Of a stretch of 26,000 nt of DNA, positions 20,694 to 26,000 are shown one piece after another. The stretch's first letter is position 1; each line of letters opens with the position of its first letter. Under the pieces are notes generated by a model. The model had not been told where the DNA came from and made no database searches. It saw only the letters and a list, made by a program, of their open reading frames with translations. The position numbers were made by a program, and so were the translations under genes. The DNA is from a virus: IMG/VR virus record IMGVR_UViG_3300035118_000108, positions 1 to 26,000 of that record. The stretch is one strand, 5' to 3'.

Positions 20694-20947
20694 TCCTCAC
20701 CGAAGACCTGATCCCGCCCGGCGCGGTGATGACGGTGTGGGTGATCTACGACCACCCGAAGGATTTTCCGGCGAGCTACGTCGCGCGCGCGCAGTTTGTG
20801 ATGAAAGACAACAGCGTGGTGCCGTGCCGCGCTGCATGGGTCAACGACGATCTCGACGTGATCCGCAACGCACTGGCCGACACCGGCCTGACCTGCCTCA
20901 CCCGCATGCCGGGCGACGATCCCAAGATCGTGGAGACGTGGCTATGA
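20690..20947 (+). CDS. Small beta-rich hypothetical protein
   Basis: An 85-residue protein with ATGA overlap at the start and end. It begins MILTEDLIPPGAVMTVWVIY and continues DFPASYVARAQFVMKDNSVV, a mostly beta sequence, then a helix (DVIRNALADTGLTCLTRMPG). No motif recognised. Small globular fold likely. Confidence 0.75.
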   Translation: MILTEDLIPPGAVMTVWVIYDHPKDFPASYVARAQFVMKDNSVVPCRAAWVNDDLDVIRNALADTGLTCLTRMPGDDPKIVETWL

Positions 20948-21213
20948 CCGAACGACTAGGCGATGCACCAATCGAAACGGCGCTGAACGATCTGATGAAA
21001 GCAGTTGCGCGCGGGCTCGACGAGGCTTTCAACGGCGAGAAGAAGGGCGGCGACAGAGACTGGGGATTTGTCGTAATGGTCTTCCCGTTTGGGGACAAAA
21101 GTGGCCGCTGCAATTATATTTCCAATGGCGCGGATCGCAAAGACGTGGTGACCTTGATGAAGGAAATGATCGCGCGGTTCGAAGGCCAACCAGACGTGAC
21201 CGGCCACGGATGA
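20944..21213 (+). CDS. Conserved small phage protein with NYISNGADR motif
   Basis: An 89-residue protein with ATGA overlaps on both sides. Helix (ALNDLMKAVARGLDEAFNGE) then WGFVVMVFPFGDKSGRCNYI and SNGADRKDVVTLMKEMIARF. The combination FVxxVFPFG...GRxNYxSNxxRxDVVxLxKE is one I recognise from several alphaproteobacterial phages. It probably has a compact alpha/beta fold. Function unknown. Confidence 0.8.
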   Translation: MTERLGDAPIETALNDLMKAVARGLDEAFNGEKKGGDRDWGFVVMVFPFGDKSGRCNYISNGADRKDVVTLMKEMIARFEGQPDVTGHG

Positions 21214-21650
21214 CCCGCGCTCTATTGATTGGGGAGAAGGAAAGGACTGCGATCAAGGATGCGATCGCACGCGCCGCCACACATCCAATCACTCTCGAGA
21301 TGGTTAAGGCGATGCATGTCGATGCCGATCGACGACTGACACTGGCAATGCGCCGCGAGCAGCAGGGGCCGGACTGGGAAAGGAAGCAACCATATTCCGA
21401 ACACGTCGAATTGCCGATTGGCATCCGGGCCGCCATTAGCTTCGAGGAGCAGCCAATCGGAATGTGTCGCCATCTCTCTGTCTCGGTCGATAAGCCAGGC
21501 GCATTGCCCAACCCGGCAATCGTCGAGAGTCTCATGAAGGAATTTGGCTGCGAGCATGTCGTTGGCGAGCCGTGGATCGAGGAGTTCGAGCCCGGACACG
21601 AGGCCGTCAACATTGTGGCGCTGTCCGCGCTGATTGAAGGCACGGCATGA
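21210..21650 (+). CDS. Hypothetical protein (146 aa)
   Basis: Starts with an ATGA overlap and ends with one. Helical start (EKERTAIKDAIARAATHPIT, LEMVKAMHVDADRRLTLAMR), then a beta-rich region (VELPIGIRAAISFEEQPIGM, HLSVSVDKPGALPNP). The C-terminal part has an acidic stretch (EPWIEEFEPGHEAVNIV). No family recognised. Part of the small-protein chain. Confidence 0.78.
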   Translation: MTRALLIGEKERTAIKDAIARAATHPITLEMVKAMHVDADRRLTLAMRREQQGPDWERKQPYSEHVELPIGIRAAISFEEQPIGMCRHLSVSVDKPGALPNPAIVESLMKEFGCEHVVGEPWIEEFEPGHEAVNIVALSALIEGTA

Positions 21651-21964
21651 ACAAACCCGAACATCTCGGCTACGAGTATTCCGCGCCGCGTTGGCACCCG
21701 CTCTTTAATGTCGGTGATGTTCGTTTTGAGGAAGACGACATCGACGGCTTTTGCGTGATTGACGTCACGATTAATGGTGTCGTTGTCGGCAGTCTCGAGC
21801 CGCGCCCGCATTATTGCGATCGAGGGCATTGGAAATTTCTTTCTGATCTGCCGGACATTGACGGTGCTGACGGTTTCCCTCGCTACTACATGAACATCGT
21901 GACGGCAAAATTGGAGATCATCTCCTGGCTGAACTGGCGGCTGTGGCGGCGTCGAGTTGGTTAG
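21647..21964 (+). CDS. Hypothetical protein (105 aa)
   Basis: A 105-residue protein whose ATG overlaps the previous stop (ATGA). Beta-rich middle (WHPLFNVGDVRFEEDDIDGF, then VIDVTINGVVVGSLEPRPHY) and an aromatic C-terminus (AKLEIISWLNWRLWRRRVG). It ends the run of six consecutive 4-base overlaps. Function unknown. Confidence 0.75.
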   Translation: MNKPEHLGYEYSAPRWHPLFNVGDVRFEEDDIDGFCVIDVTINGVVVGSLEPRPHYCDRGHWKFLSDLPDIDGADGFPRYYMNIVTAKLEIISWLNWRLWRRRVG

Positions 21965-21968
21965 AGCA

Positions 21969-22175
21969 ATGATGAAGCGCCCCAGCAATTACAAAGTGTG
22001 GGCGATCGGCACACAGCGGCGCAACGGATTTCATGTGCGCCGGATCGTTTGGGGCTTGCTGATGGCGCAGGCCGAGCAGCGCGACGGTGAAGAGGTCCGC
22101 GCCTCGACCATTGAAGTCGAGGCCCAATTCAAGCGCCGACAAAATTTATTTTCGCAAGAAAAAAGAATGCGTTAG
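21969..22175 (+). CDS. Small basic hypothetical protein
   Basis: A 68-residue protein beginning 4 bases after the previous stop. ATG 21969 or 21972; an earlier TTG is less likely. Very basic (KRPSNYKVWAIGTQRRNGFH, then VRRIVWGLLMAQAEQRDGEE). Possible nucleic-acid contact. No family recognised. Confidence 0.62.
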   Translation: MMKRPSNYKVWAIGTQRRNGFHVRRIVWGLLMAQAEQRDGEEVRASTIEVEAQFKRRQNLFSQEKRMR

Positions 22176-22225
22176 GCCGCGCGCATACGTCGCGACGACG
22201 TGATGCACGTTTGCAAACCACACTC

Positions 22226-22251
22226 GACATTTGCCAGGCTCGACAAATGTC
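22226..22251. promoter_or_regulatory. Inverted repeat operator overlapping the XRE start
   Basis: GACATTTG (22226-22233) and CAAATGTC (22244-22251) are complementary 8-bp arms with a 10-base spacer. The right arm contains the ATG (22247) of the following XRE gene. Binding would block both transcription initiation and translation. It is a likely autoregulatory operator. An RNA hairpin would also hide the start codon. Confidence 0.6.
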
Positions 22252-22615
22252 AAAAGCGGTCGGACGGCGGATCAAATTGGCGCGCGAGCGCGCAGGCCTC
22301 AGCCAGGAAGATCTTGGAGATCTGCTGCGCGTGACGCGATCGTCGGTGTCTCTATGGGAGAAAGGCCGCTCGGTGCCAACCGGCGAACGCGCGCGCAAGC
22401 TTGCGGAAGTATTCAAGCTGTTCAAGCGGCTGCGCCGAAAGATGCCGGGGCGCGTTTACCGACGTGACTTTATCGGCCGCTGCATGCGACTGATCGCAGT
22501 CGGCTTCTTCGACGACTTCCTAGCCTCACTTGGCTATGCAAAAAAACACAAACGAAATGTGGCGGCCTCAGCAAAATCAAGACTCTCACTCACGGAATCG
22601 GAGCTAACCCATTGA
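22247..22615 (+). CDS. XRE-family HTH regulator (122 aa)
   Basis: The HTH is in residues 4-60: RRIKLARERAGLSQEDLGDL, LRVTRSSVSLWEKGRSVPTG and ERARKLAEVFKLF. The remainder (KMPGRVYRRDFIGRCMRLIA and a basic helix) gives a small second domain, so it is larger than a Cro. Start 22247 (MSKAVGRR) is preferred to a TTG at 22211. An inverted repeat covers the start, and a hairpin terminator overlaps its end. A self-contained regulator unit. Confidence 0.88.
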   Translation: MSKAVGRRIKLARERAGLSQEDLGDLLRVTRSSVSLWEKGRSVPTGERARKLAEVFKLFKRLRRKMPGRVYRRDFIGRCMRLIAVGFFDDFLASLGYAKKHKRNVAASAKSRLSLTESELTH

Positions 22616-22628
22616 CCGATTCCGTTTT
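22592..22628 (+). terminator. Rho-independent terminator of the XRE gene
   Basis: ACGGAATCGG (22592-22601) pairs with CCGATTCCGT (22616-22625), a 10-bp stem with a 14-base loop, followed by further T residues (22626-22628). The stop codon of the XRE gene (22613-22615) lies in the loop, so the stem starts in the coding region. Confidence 0.65.
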
Positions 22629-22676
22629 GACATGCGCGAAAAACTAATTGTGGCAGCTTTTCAAAAATAGTTTGCC

Positions 22677-22795
22677 TGTCGGATCAATGATCTTGACACG
22701 CTAAGTCATTGACGAAAACGCAAAACGAAATTCTGCAAAAATTTCCATGGTAAAATCTTTTTGTCAGTCGGGAAGTCCGACCGATGCGATCGCAT
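22677..22795. promoter_or_regulatory. Palindrome-rich region before a small gene
   Basis: Noncoding stretch 22629-22845 holds GATCA-A-TGATC (22682-22692) framed by TGTC (22677) and GACA (22695), an imperfect 22-bp palindrome; the GTCGG/CCGAC repeat around 22767-22781; and a perfect 12-bp ATGCGATCGCAT (22784-22795). Such spacing is usual for regulator binding sites or a leader hairpin of the gene at 22846. No fully convincing promoter was found. Confidence 0.45.
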
Positions 22796-22845
22796 GAGCA
22801 AGCGGCGTTCGCGTTATTTGAAAATCAAATCTGATGGAGATGCCA

Positions 22846-23088
22846 GTGCAAAGAAAAGCACAACGTTCATCCTCCAGGTGCCGCGACTATCCGGCGACGG
22901 ACGATATCCGCTCCGGGTGCAAGGTTGGCTGGCGCACTTACAGCGACAAGTCTCTCGCTGATAAATGTGCTGAGGCAGCCAAGCACAACGCCAAGATCAA
23001 GGCGGCACAGGGTTATGACTTCGGCTACTGCATGCCGGGGTATATCACCAAGCTGGATGACGGACGCTTCGAAGTTTGTATTCCGTAA
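22846..23088 (+). CDS. Small conserved basic protein (GYDFGYC type)
   Basis: An 80-residue protein. GTG 22846 has GGAG 6 bases upstream; ATG 22834 is possible. The C-terminal half (KAAQGYDFGYCMPGYITKLD, DGRFEVCIP) resembles a pattern found in Bradyrhizobium hypothetical proteins. The N-terminal half is basic and Ser-rich. It is followed by a strong hairpin. Function unknown. Confidence 0.7.
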   Translation: MQRKAQRSSSRCRDYPATDDIRSGCKVGWRTYSDKSLADKCAEAAKHNAKIKAAQGYDFGYCMPGYITKLDDGRFEVCIP

Positions 23089-23099
23089 AACGAAAGAGA

Positions 23100-23127
23100 C
23101 CCGGTGACCGCAGCAACGGTCACCGGG
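23100..23127. terminator. Strong hairpin after the small conserved gene
   Basis: CCCGGTGACC (23100-23109), 8-base loop, GGTCACCGGG (23118-23127): a perfect 10-bp stem. There is no U-run on the plus strand. On the minus strand a T-rich stretch (TCTCTTTCGTTTT) follows. Plus-strand attenuator or bidirectional terminator; moderate confidence. Confidence 0.5.
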
Positions 23128-23158
23128 CCATATCAGCCACATAAGGAAAGCGATCTAC

Positions 23159-23548
23159 ATGAAAACACTACAACAGAAGCTCAACGATGTCGAAACCGGT
23201 CTACGGCGCTGGCACACTCGCCTGACGCGGGCGTCCAACATGCTGCAAAAACTGGAACGCCAGCGGCGACGGTTGGCCAGCCAGCTTGCCTACATTACCC
23301 CAGCGCCTGGCCGGGCCCAGCCGGTGCCGGTTCAGGTCCAGGATCCACCGCCCGTGGTCACCGAGGCGATCAAGCAGATCGAGGATGCCGGTCTCTCGAT
23401 CCCGCCGTTCCTCAAGCGCACGCAAGCCGACGCTGACAAAATGAAGGCCGATCGGCTGGCGAAGGAAGCAGCCGACAAGAAGAAGATGCCGTTGAGTGGC
23501 AAAGCCGCACAGGCGGCGCTCAGGCCAAAGCGCAAAGCCAACGCCTGA
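23159..23548 (+). CDS. Coiled-coil Lys/Ala-rich protein
   Basis: A 129-residue protein with AAGGAAAG upstream of ATG 23159. Helical start (QQKLNDVETGLRRWHTRLTR, ASNMLQKLERQRRRLASQLA), a Pro-rich middle (PAPGRAQPVPVQVQDPPPVV), and a Lys/Ala-rich C-terminus (AKEAADKKKMPLSGKAAQAA). It is likely a dimeric coiled coil with a basic, flexible tail. It is flanked by hairpins on both sides (23100 and 23559), making it a separate transcription unit. Function unknown. Confidence 0.75.
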   Translation: MKTLQQKLNDVETGLRRWHTRLTRASNMLQKLERQRRRLASQLAYITPAPGRAQPVPVQVQDPPPVVTEAIKQIEDAGLSIPPFLKRTQADADKMKADRLAKEAADKKKMPLSGKAAQAALRPKRKANA

Positions 23549-23558
23549 AACGAAAAAA

Positions 23559-23587
23559 GACCCGCCCAGGGAATCCCTGGGCGGGTC
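23559..23587. terminator. Strong bidirectional terminator
   Basis: GACCCGCCCAGGG (23559-23571), loop AAT, CCCTGGGCGGGTC (23575-23587): perfect 13-bp stem. On the minus strand it is followed directly by TTTTTT (the AAAAAA upstream on the plus strand), a textbook terminator for the leftward late operon. On the plus strand the downstream T content is low, so it may also end the upstream gene less efficiently. Confidence 0.85.
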
Positions 23588-23610
23588 AAGTCTTTGTCGG
23601 AGGGTTAGTC

Positions 23611-23841
23611 ATGGATGCCCGCTCACCAGGCGCGGGCCGCCTTACCGTCCGGCTGGGAATGCTAGCCGGACAATTATTTATCTGCTTTTCGGCGCTGCTG
23701 TCGGCGGCAGGCCTTGTGACGGGCGTACCGGTGCGTTCGGCAGCCCGGCGTCAACATGCGGTGGGTGGATCACAATTGGGTGCGACGGATAAACCGGCTC
23801 ACCGTCTGGCAGACTGTTGTCAATTCCCGGTGGCAGTGTGA
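23611..23841 (+). CDS. Putative small membrane protein
   Basis: A 76-residue frame just behind the terminator with an excellent GGAGGG 6 bases before ATG 23611. The N-terminus has a hydrophobic stretch (LGMLAGQLFICFSALLSAAG), possibly one membrane segment. The last 164 bases are antisense to the end of the leftward proline-rich gene, which makes the C-terminal half doubtful. It is called mainly for its ribosome site. Confidence 0.42.
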   Translation: MDARSPGAGRLTVRLGMLAGQLFICFSALLSAAGLVTGVPVRSAARRQHAVGGSQLGATDKPAHRLADCCQFPVAV

Positions 23842-24145
23842 TCGGCGTATCCGGGGGGATCACGATCGGGGAGCCGGGGCACGCAGGAAGGTGGACCGGA
23901 TACACGGGAGTGATCGGTGTGCCCGGTGGAATCACGATCGGGTTTTCCGGGTGGTCAGGGTTTTTGATGTAGATCGGGTGCGTCGGATACACCGGTTGGC
24001 CCGGTGGCAGATAGATCGGTTGTGAAGGGCGGCCGCCTTCGGGGCGACCGTAGCCGGGATCAACGCCGCCGCCGCTGACGCCAAAGCCAGGATCCACGGG
24101 GCCGCCGTCACCGACCGGCATAATCATCGCTAAGAAAGGTCGCAT
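23678..24145 (-). CDS. Proline-rich repeat protein, probable virion or surface protein
   Basis: A 155-residue protein. ATG 24145 is chosen; GGAAGG lies about 10 bases upstream. After a hydrophobic/Gly start (RPFLAMIMPVGDGGPVDPGF) the chain is made of PxxPIVIPPGTPIT-like repeats (for example NPIVIPPGTPIT, then SPIVIPPDTPIT, PIYLPPGQPVYP, HPIVIHPPH). This proline-rich, low-complexity pattern with Gly-rich start is typical of small surface or tail-associated phage proteins in rhizobia. It is the last gene of the leftward late operon, upstream of the terminator at 23559. Confidence 0.78.
   Translation of the reverse strand: MRPFLAMIMPVGDGGPVDPGFGVSGGGVDPGYGRPEGGRPSQPIYLPPGQPVYPTHPIYIKNPDHPENPIVIPPGTPITPVYPVHLPACPGSPIVIPPDTPITLPPGIDNSLPDGEPVYPSHPIVIHPPHVDAGLPNAPVRPSQGLPPTAAPKSR
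23838..23951. repeat. Two imperfect 42-base repeats in the proline-rich gene
   Basis: Segments 23838-23879 and 23910-23951 are near copies (each includes TGATCGGxGT, CCGGxGG and ATCACGATCGGG). They encode the peptide repeat PIVIPPxTPIT on the minus strand. Tandem expansion of a short unit is the simplest origin. Confidence 0.75.
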
Positions 24146-24188
24146 GGGGATTGTCCTTCCAGTTGTGTCTACAGATTGTGTTTGGAGA

Positions 24189-24206
24189 TGGCGTGGCCCC
24201 ACGCCA
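24189..24206. other. Hairpin in the intergenic stretch of the late operon
   Basis: TGGCGTGG (24189-24196), CC, CCACGCCA (24199-24206): perfect 8-bp arms. It lies in the 125-base gap between the RlpA-like gene stop and the proline-rich gene start. No U-run follows on either strand. It may reduce or attenuate expression of the last gene, or be an RNA processing site. Confidence 0.4.
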
Positions 24207-24270
24207 GCGCCACCGTACTGCCCCAAAGACGTGACGGGAGTTTTGCGGCGCGGTGTTTTAATTGAGGCAA

Positions 24271-24687
24271 TCAGACGATCGACATCTCGAGCGGAAAAAT
24301 AACCTCGACTTCATCGTCGGTCTCGATGCCGAGGTCTTCCATCAAGCCGAGAGAAATATCCGCCACACGATCGGTCGAAGCGTGCGGGCCCCAGTCAGCG
24401 GGATATGCTCGCAATACAATGCCGGTGCTGACGGCGCGTACCAACGCCACCTCGCTGAGCAGCATGTCGCGGGGCGTGAGATCGTAGTCCCACCGGACTG
24501 CGATAAAATGCACATTTGGGTTTAGCCGCCGCGCCAGGCCAGTCGTTCCTTCCGGCTGATACGGCAGAAACAAATGCGGGGCGTCCATGATGTCATAGAT
24601 GAAGGCGAGTTGCTCATCCGGCGCAACGCCCGAGTCGTCGGGGCCTCCAAACCAAGACACCCTTCCGGCGAGGTTTACGAGGCTCAT
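24271..24687 (-). CDS. RlpA-like double-psi beta-barrel protein
   Basis: A 138-residue protein starting at ATG 24687, which overlaps the upstream stop (ATGA). Pattern: RVSWFGGPDDSGVAPDEQLA at the start, GTTGLARRLNP with a strand, AVRWDY, then a conserved region with DWGPHASTDRVADISLGLME and LGIETDDEVEVIFP. The sequence DWGP...RVADIS resembles the RlpA/DPBB motif DRGP...RxIDLS, and the overall order fits a double-psi beta-barrel. RlpA proteins act on peptidoglycan; here it could be a cell-wall-binding or cleaving virion component. The exact catalytic residues are not certain. It lacks a signal peptide. Confidence 0.78.
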   Translation of the reverse strand: MSLVNLAGRVSWFGGPDDSGVAPDEQLAFIYDIMDAPHLFLPYQPEGTTGLARRLNPNVHFIAVRWDYDLTPRDMLLSEVALVRAVSTGIVLRAYPADWGPHASTDRVADISLGLMEDLGIETDDEVEVIFPLEMSIV

Positions 24688-24986
24688 CGACGCGGAGCCA
24701 CGCCCGGACACTCACCGCGCATATAGGCCGTGGTCATGACGTTGCCGGTTACTGGCGTGATCGCGCTGTCGAAGCCTGGACCCCCGAGACCGAGCACGTC
24801 ACCGTCGCAGTTCGTGCGCCGCGCCAGGTCATAGAACATGCCGAAGACCGGGATTGCTGCAACCGCCACACTAACGGGCGTTTGCGACGGAGCCTCCTTG
24901 TGAATGACAACGTGCGTGCGATGCCGAGCGTCTGCAGCCGTCGAACACAGCAGCATGATCACCGAAAGACATAGAAGTGTTTTCAT
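24684..24986 (-). CDS. Small secreted protein
   Basis: A 100-residue protein starting at ATG 24986 with GAGAGG 7 bases upstream. It has a clear signal peptide (KTLLCLSVIMLLCSTAADA) with an AxA-type cleavage site after residue about 20. The mature part is basic at first (RHRTHVVIHKEAPSQTPVSV) then glycine-rich (GLGGPGFDSAITPVTGN). Two cysteines (NCDGD, GECPG) may form a disulphide. Envelope or host-surface role is possible. Coupled to the RlpA-like gene by overlap. Confidence 0.75.
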   Translation of the reverse strand: MKTLLCLSVIMLLCSTAADARHRTHVVIHKEAPSQTPVSVAVAAIPVFGMFYDLARRTNCDGDVLGLGGPGFDSAITPVTGNVMTTAYMRGECPGVAPRR

Positions 24987-24997
24987 TTGTTGACCTC

Positions 24998-25288
24998 TCA
25001 TCGCCCTGTCCCGTCTTTCTTGAGTGGAAGTTCACGCAACATGATTTCAACGACCCGATCGATGCTCTGCTTGTTGTTCTCGGTTGCCTTTTCAAGCACA
25101 GTCAATCGGTTATCAATGATGCCGAGGTGCGGAGAGCCGCGCGTCTCCATCGTGTGGACGCGGGTTTCTAACCGCACCATGTAGGCTGTGATGCTCAGTA
25201 CCGCTGCGCCAATGGCAATCGCCTGCGCGACCAGGAAGTAAACCAGCGCCTGGTTGTCGTGAAACCACGACCTGACCGTTGTCATCAT
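24998..25288 (-). CDS. Membrane-anchored coiled-coil protein
   Basis: A 96-residue protein. Residues about 14-37 are a transmembrane helix (LVYFLVAQAIAIGAAVLSIT), followed by a long helix with heptad-like spacing (RLETRVHTMETRGSP, DNRLTVLEKATENNKQSIDR) and a basic end. Common type near lysis genes in rhizobial phages; might be a holin-associated or tail-associated membrane protein. It overlaps the previous gene with ATGA. Confidence 0.78.
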   Translation of the reverse strand: MMTTVRSWFHDNQALVYFLVAQAIAIGAAVLSITAYMVRLETRVHTMETRGSPHLGIIDNRLTVLEKATENNKQSIDRVVEIMLRELPLKKDGTGR

Positions 25289-25581
25289 GGTGCAGGAAAT
25301 TGTCTCACGGTCATCTTCACGATGTTGACGATCCGCGAGTTGTCTTCCAATGCGATAAATTCGTGAGTGATGGGCGCTTCGTGGTCGATCACGGCACCGG
25401 CCGAATAGTCCACCGCATCTATCGTTGGTCCGTGCATGCGAACGCCGCCGCGAGCAACGATCGTGATGTGCGAATCTAGCTCAGAGTGGAAATGCATCGG
25501 GAGCACATCGCCCTTTTGCGTGAACGTGTAGATCACACCGATAAGATCGCCGGTCGCGAAGTCTTTAGTCTTCAATGACAT
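25285..25581 (-). CDS. Cupin-fold protein
   Basis: A 98-residue protein (start ATG 25581). The cupin-like pattern is LPMHFHSELDSHITIVARGG with His residues in cupin motif 1 (HxH...H), then AGAVIDHEAPITHEFIALED, which fits motif 2. The expected six-strand cupin barrel would be complete. Metal-binding is likely given the histidines. In a phage late operon it could be a structural or sugar-related protein; a true enzyme is not implied. Confidence 0.78.
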   Translation of the reverse strand: MSLKTKDFATGDLIGVIYTFTQKGDVLPMHFHSELDSHITIVARGGVRMHGPTIDAVDYSAGAVIDHEAPITHEFIALEDNSRIVNIVKMTVRQFPAP

Positions 25582-25837
25582 TGGATGTCCCCGGTGGCGC
25601 AGTGCGGGCACGGCCAACAGGCGGCGGCGGCGGCTCGTAAGGGGCTATATCATAGCTGCCGTTGGCTAATTCTTCCCTGACGGCAACGGACATGCGCTCG
25701 CCATCGGCTGGCACATAGTGGAACGCAATCGGCGTGCCGTCATATGGAAACGGCTCACCCTCATCGAGTTGCACCGTCATCTCGATGTGGCTTTGTTCTG
25801 GATTTGTATAGCGCAAGTTTGTGAGTGTGATCGTCAT
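25565..25837 (-). CDS. Small late phage protein, possibly tail-associated
   Basis: A 90-residue protein. ATG 25837 (GAGG 5 bases upstream) overlaps the preceding stop (ATGA). It begins with strands (TITLTNLRYTNPEQSHIEMT, VQLDEGEPFPYDGTPIAFHY) and ends with a proline-rich tail (IAPYEPPPPPVGRARTAPPG). The layout recalls small proteins encoded next to phage tail fibres, which carry a beta domain and the end IAPY. The assignment is tentative. Confidence 0.7.
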   Translation of the reverse strand: MTITLTNLRYTNPEQSHIEMTVQLDEGEPFPYDGTPIAFHYVPADGERMSVAVREELANGSYDIAPYEPPPPPVGRARTAPPGTSNVIED

Positions 25838-26000
25838 GCGTACCTCACCCAAATAGTTTGGTCGAACGGCAGGCTCGTCTGCACGCTGATGTTCATCCAG
25901 GCCCCCGGCAATCCGGTCCATGCGCTAAACCCTGAACTAAAACTGGGCTGAGTTTGGCAGTTGCCGGGGCTATAAGAATACCAAACCCATCCCAATGCAC
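25834..26000 (-). CDS. C-terminus of a larger late protein (partial)
   Basis: An open reading frame enters from the right edge and runs 54 codons to TGA (25836-25834), overlapping the next start (ATGA). The end contains WVWYSYSPGNCQTQPSFSSG, AWTGLPGAWMNISVQTSLPF and DQTIWVRYA. Aromatic- and Ser/Gly-rich beta sequence, typical of the C-terminus of a tail fibre or receptor-binding-type protein. Only the end is visible, so the family is not determined. Confidence 0.65.
   Translation of the reverse strand, partial: ALGWVWYSYSPGNCQTQPSFSSGFSAWTGLPGAWMNISVQTSLPFDQTIWVRYA

Noticed and set aside
1-26000. CRISPR array or insertion sequence
   Set aside because: No regularly spaced repeats of 24-40 bases, no transposase-like protein and no terminal inverted repeats with target duplications were seen.

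Overview
The window looks like about half of a temperate (lambdoid-style) phage or prophage genome of a high-GC alphaproteobacterium, most likely Bradyrhizobium or a close relative. The phage evidence is an ERF annealing protein with a YqaJ-type exonuclease, an excisionase and tyrosine integrase with an attachment site, Cro/CI-type regulators, two HNH nucleases, a DUF1376 replication-type protein, and long runs of tiny genes overlapping by 4 bases. The alphaproteobacterial evidence is a GcrA-type regulator and several small proteins that resemble, from memory, Bradyrhizobium and Rhizobium hypothetical proteins. No ordinary host metabolic gene is visible. No head, portal or terminase gene was recognised; those would lie outside the window.

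Layout. (1) 111-1546, plus strand: a run of small DNA-binding or unknown proteins. (2) 1524-9541, minus strand: a leftward operon starting with a Cro-like protein, then a GcrA homologue, an MT-A70 adenine methyltransferase, a possible PD-(D/E)XK protein and a short DUF1376 protein. It continues through many unknown genes, including one of 582 residues, to an HNH nuclease. (3) 9542-10480: a regulatory hub with a divergent promoter region, a CI-like HTH gene, an antisense-overlapping gene, a palindromic operator candidate and a good sigma-70-type promoter. (4) 10481-16113, plus strand: a rightward operon with a single-pass micro-protein, ERF, YqaJ exonuclease, an HNH nuclease, two probable exported proteins and small unknowns. 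(5) 16136-18336: promoter, excisionase-like gene, an integrase broken by a frameshift, a ParB-fold-like gene and a small gene. (6) 18357-18659: the attachment site, a perfect 3' half of a tRNA-Pro (GGG) gene with TACACC-type repeats on both sides. (7) 18773-23548: an XRE regulator, a seven-gene chain of small proteins joined by six successive 4-base overlaps, a second XRE regulator with its own operator candidate and terminator, and two isolated small genes. (8) 23559-26000: a bidirectional terminator that ends a leftward late-type operon of virion or envelope proteins (proline-rich repeat protein, RlpA-like barrel, secreted protein, membrane coiled-coil protein, cupin, possible tail-associated proteins).

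How the parts may work together. The Cro-like and CI-like genes probably form the lysis-lysogeny switch. ERF and YqaJ form an annealing/exonuclease recombination pair. Excisionase, integrase and att site form the integration module. Because repeats lie on both sides of the tRNA-derived core, the sequence looks like an intact attP, so the source may be a free, circular or newly joined phage genome rather than one prophage end. This is inference. The most intriguing module is GcrA, adenine methyltransferase and possible nuclease in one overlapping operon. It suggests phage control of an adenine-methylation-dependent programme.
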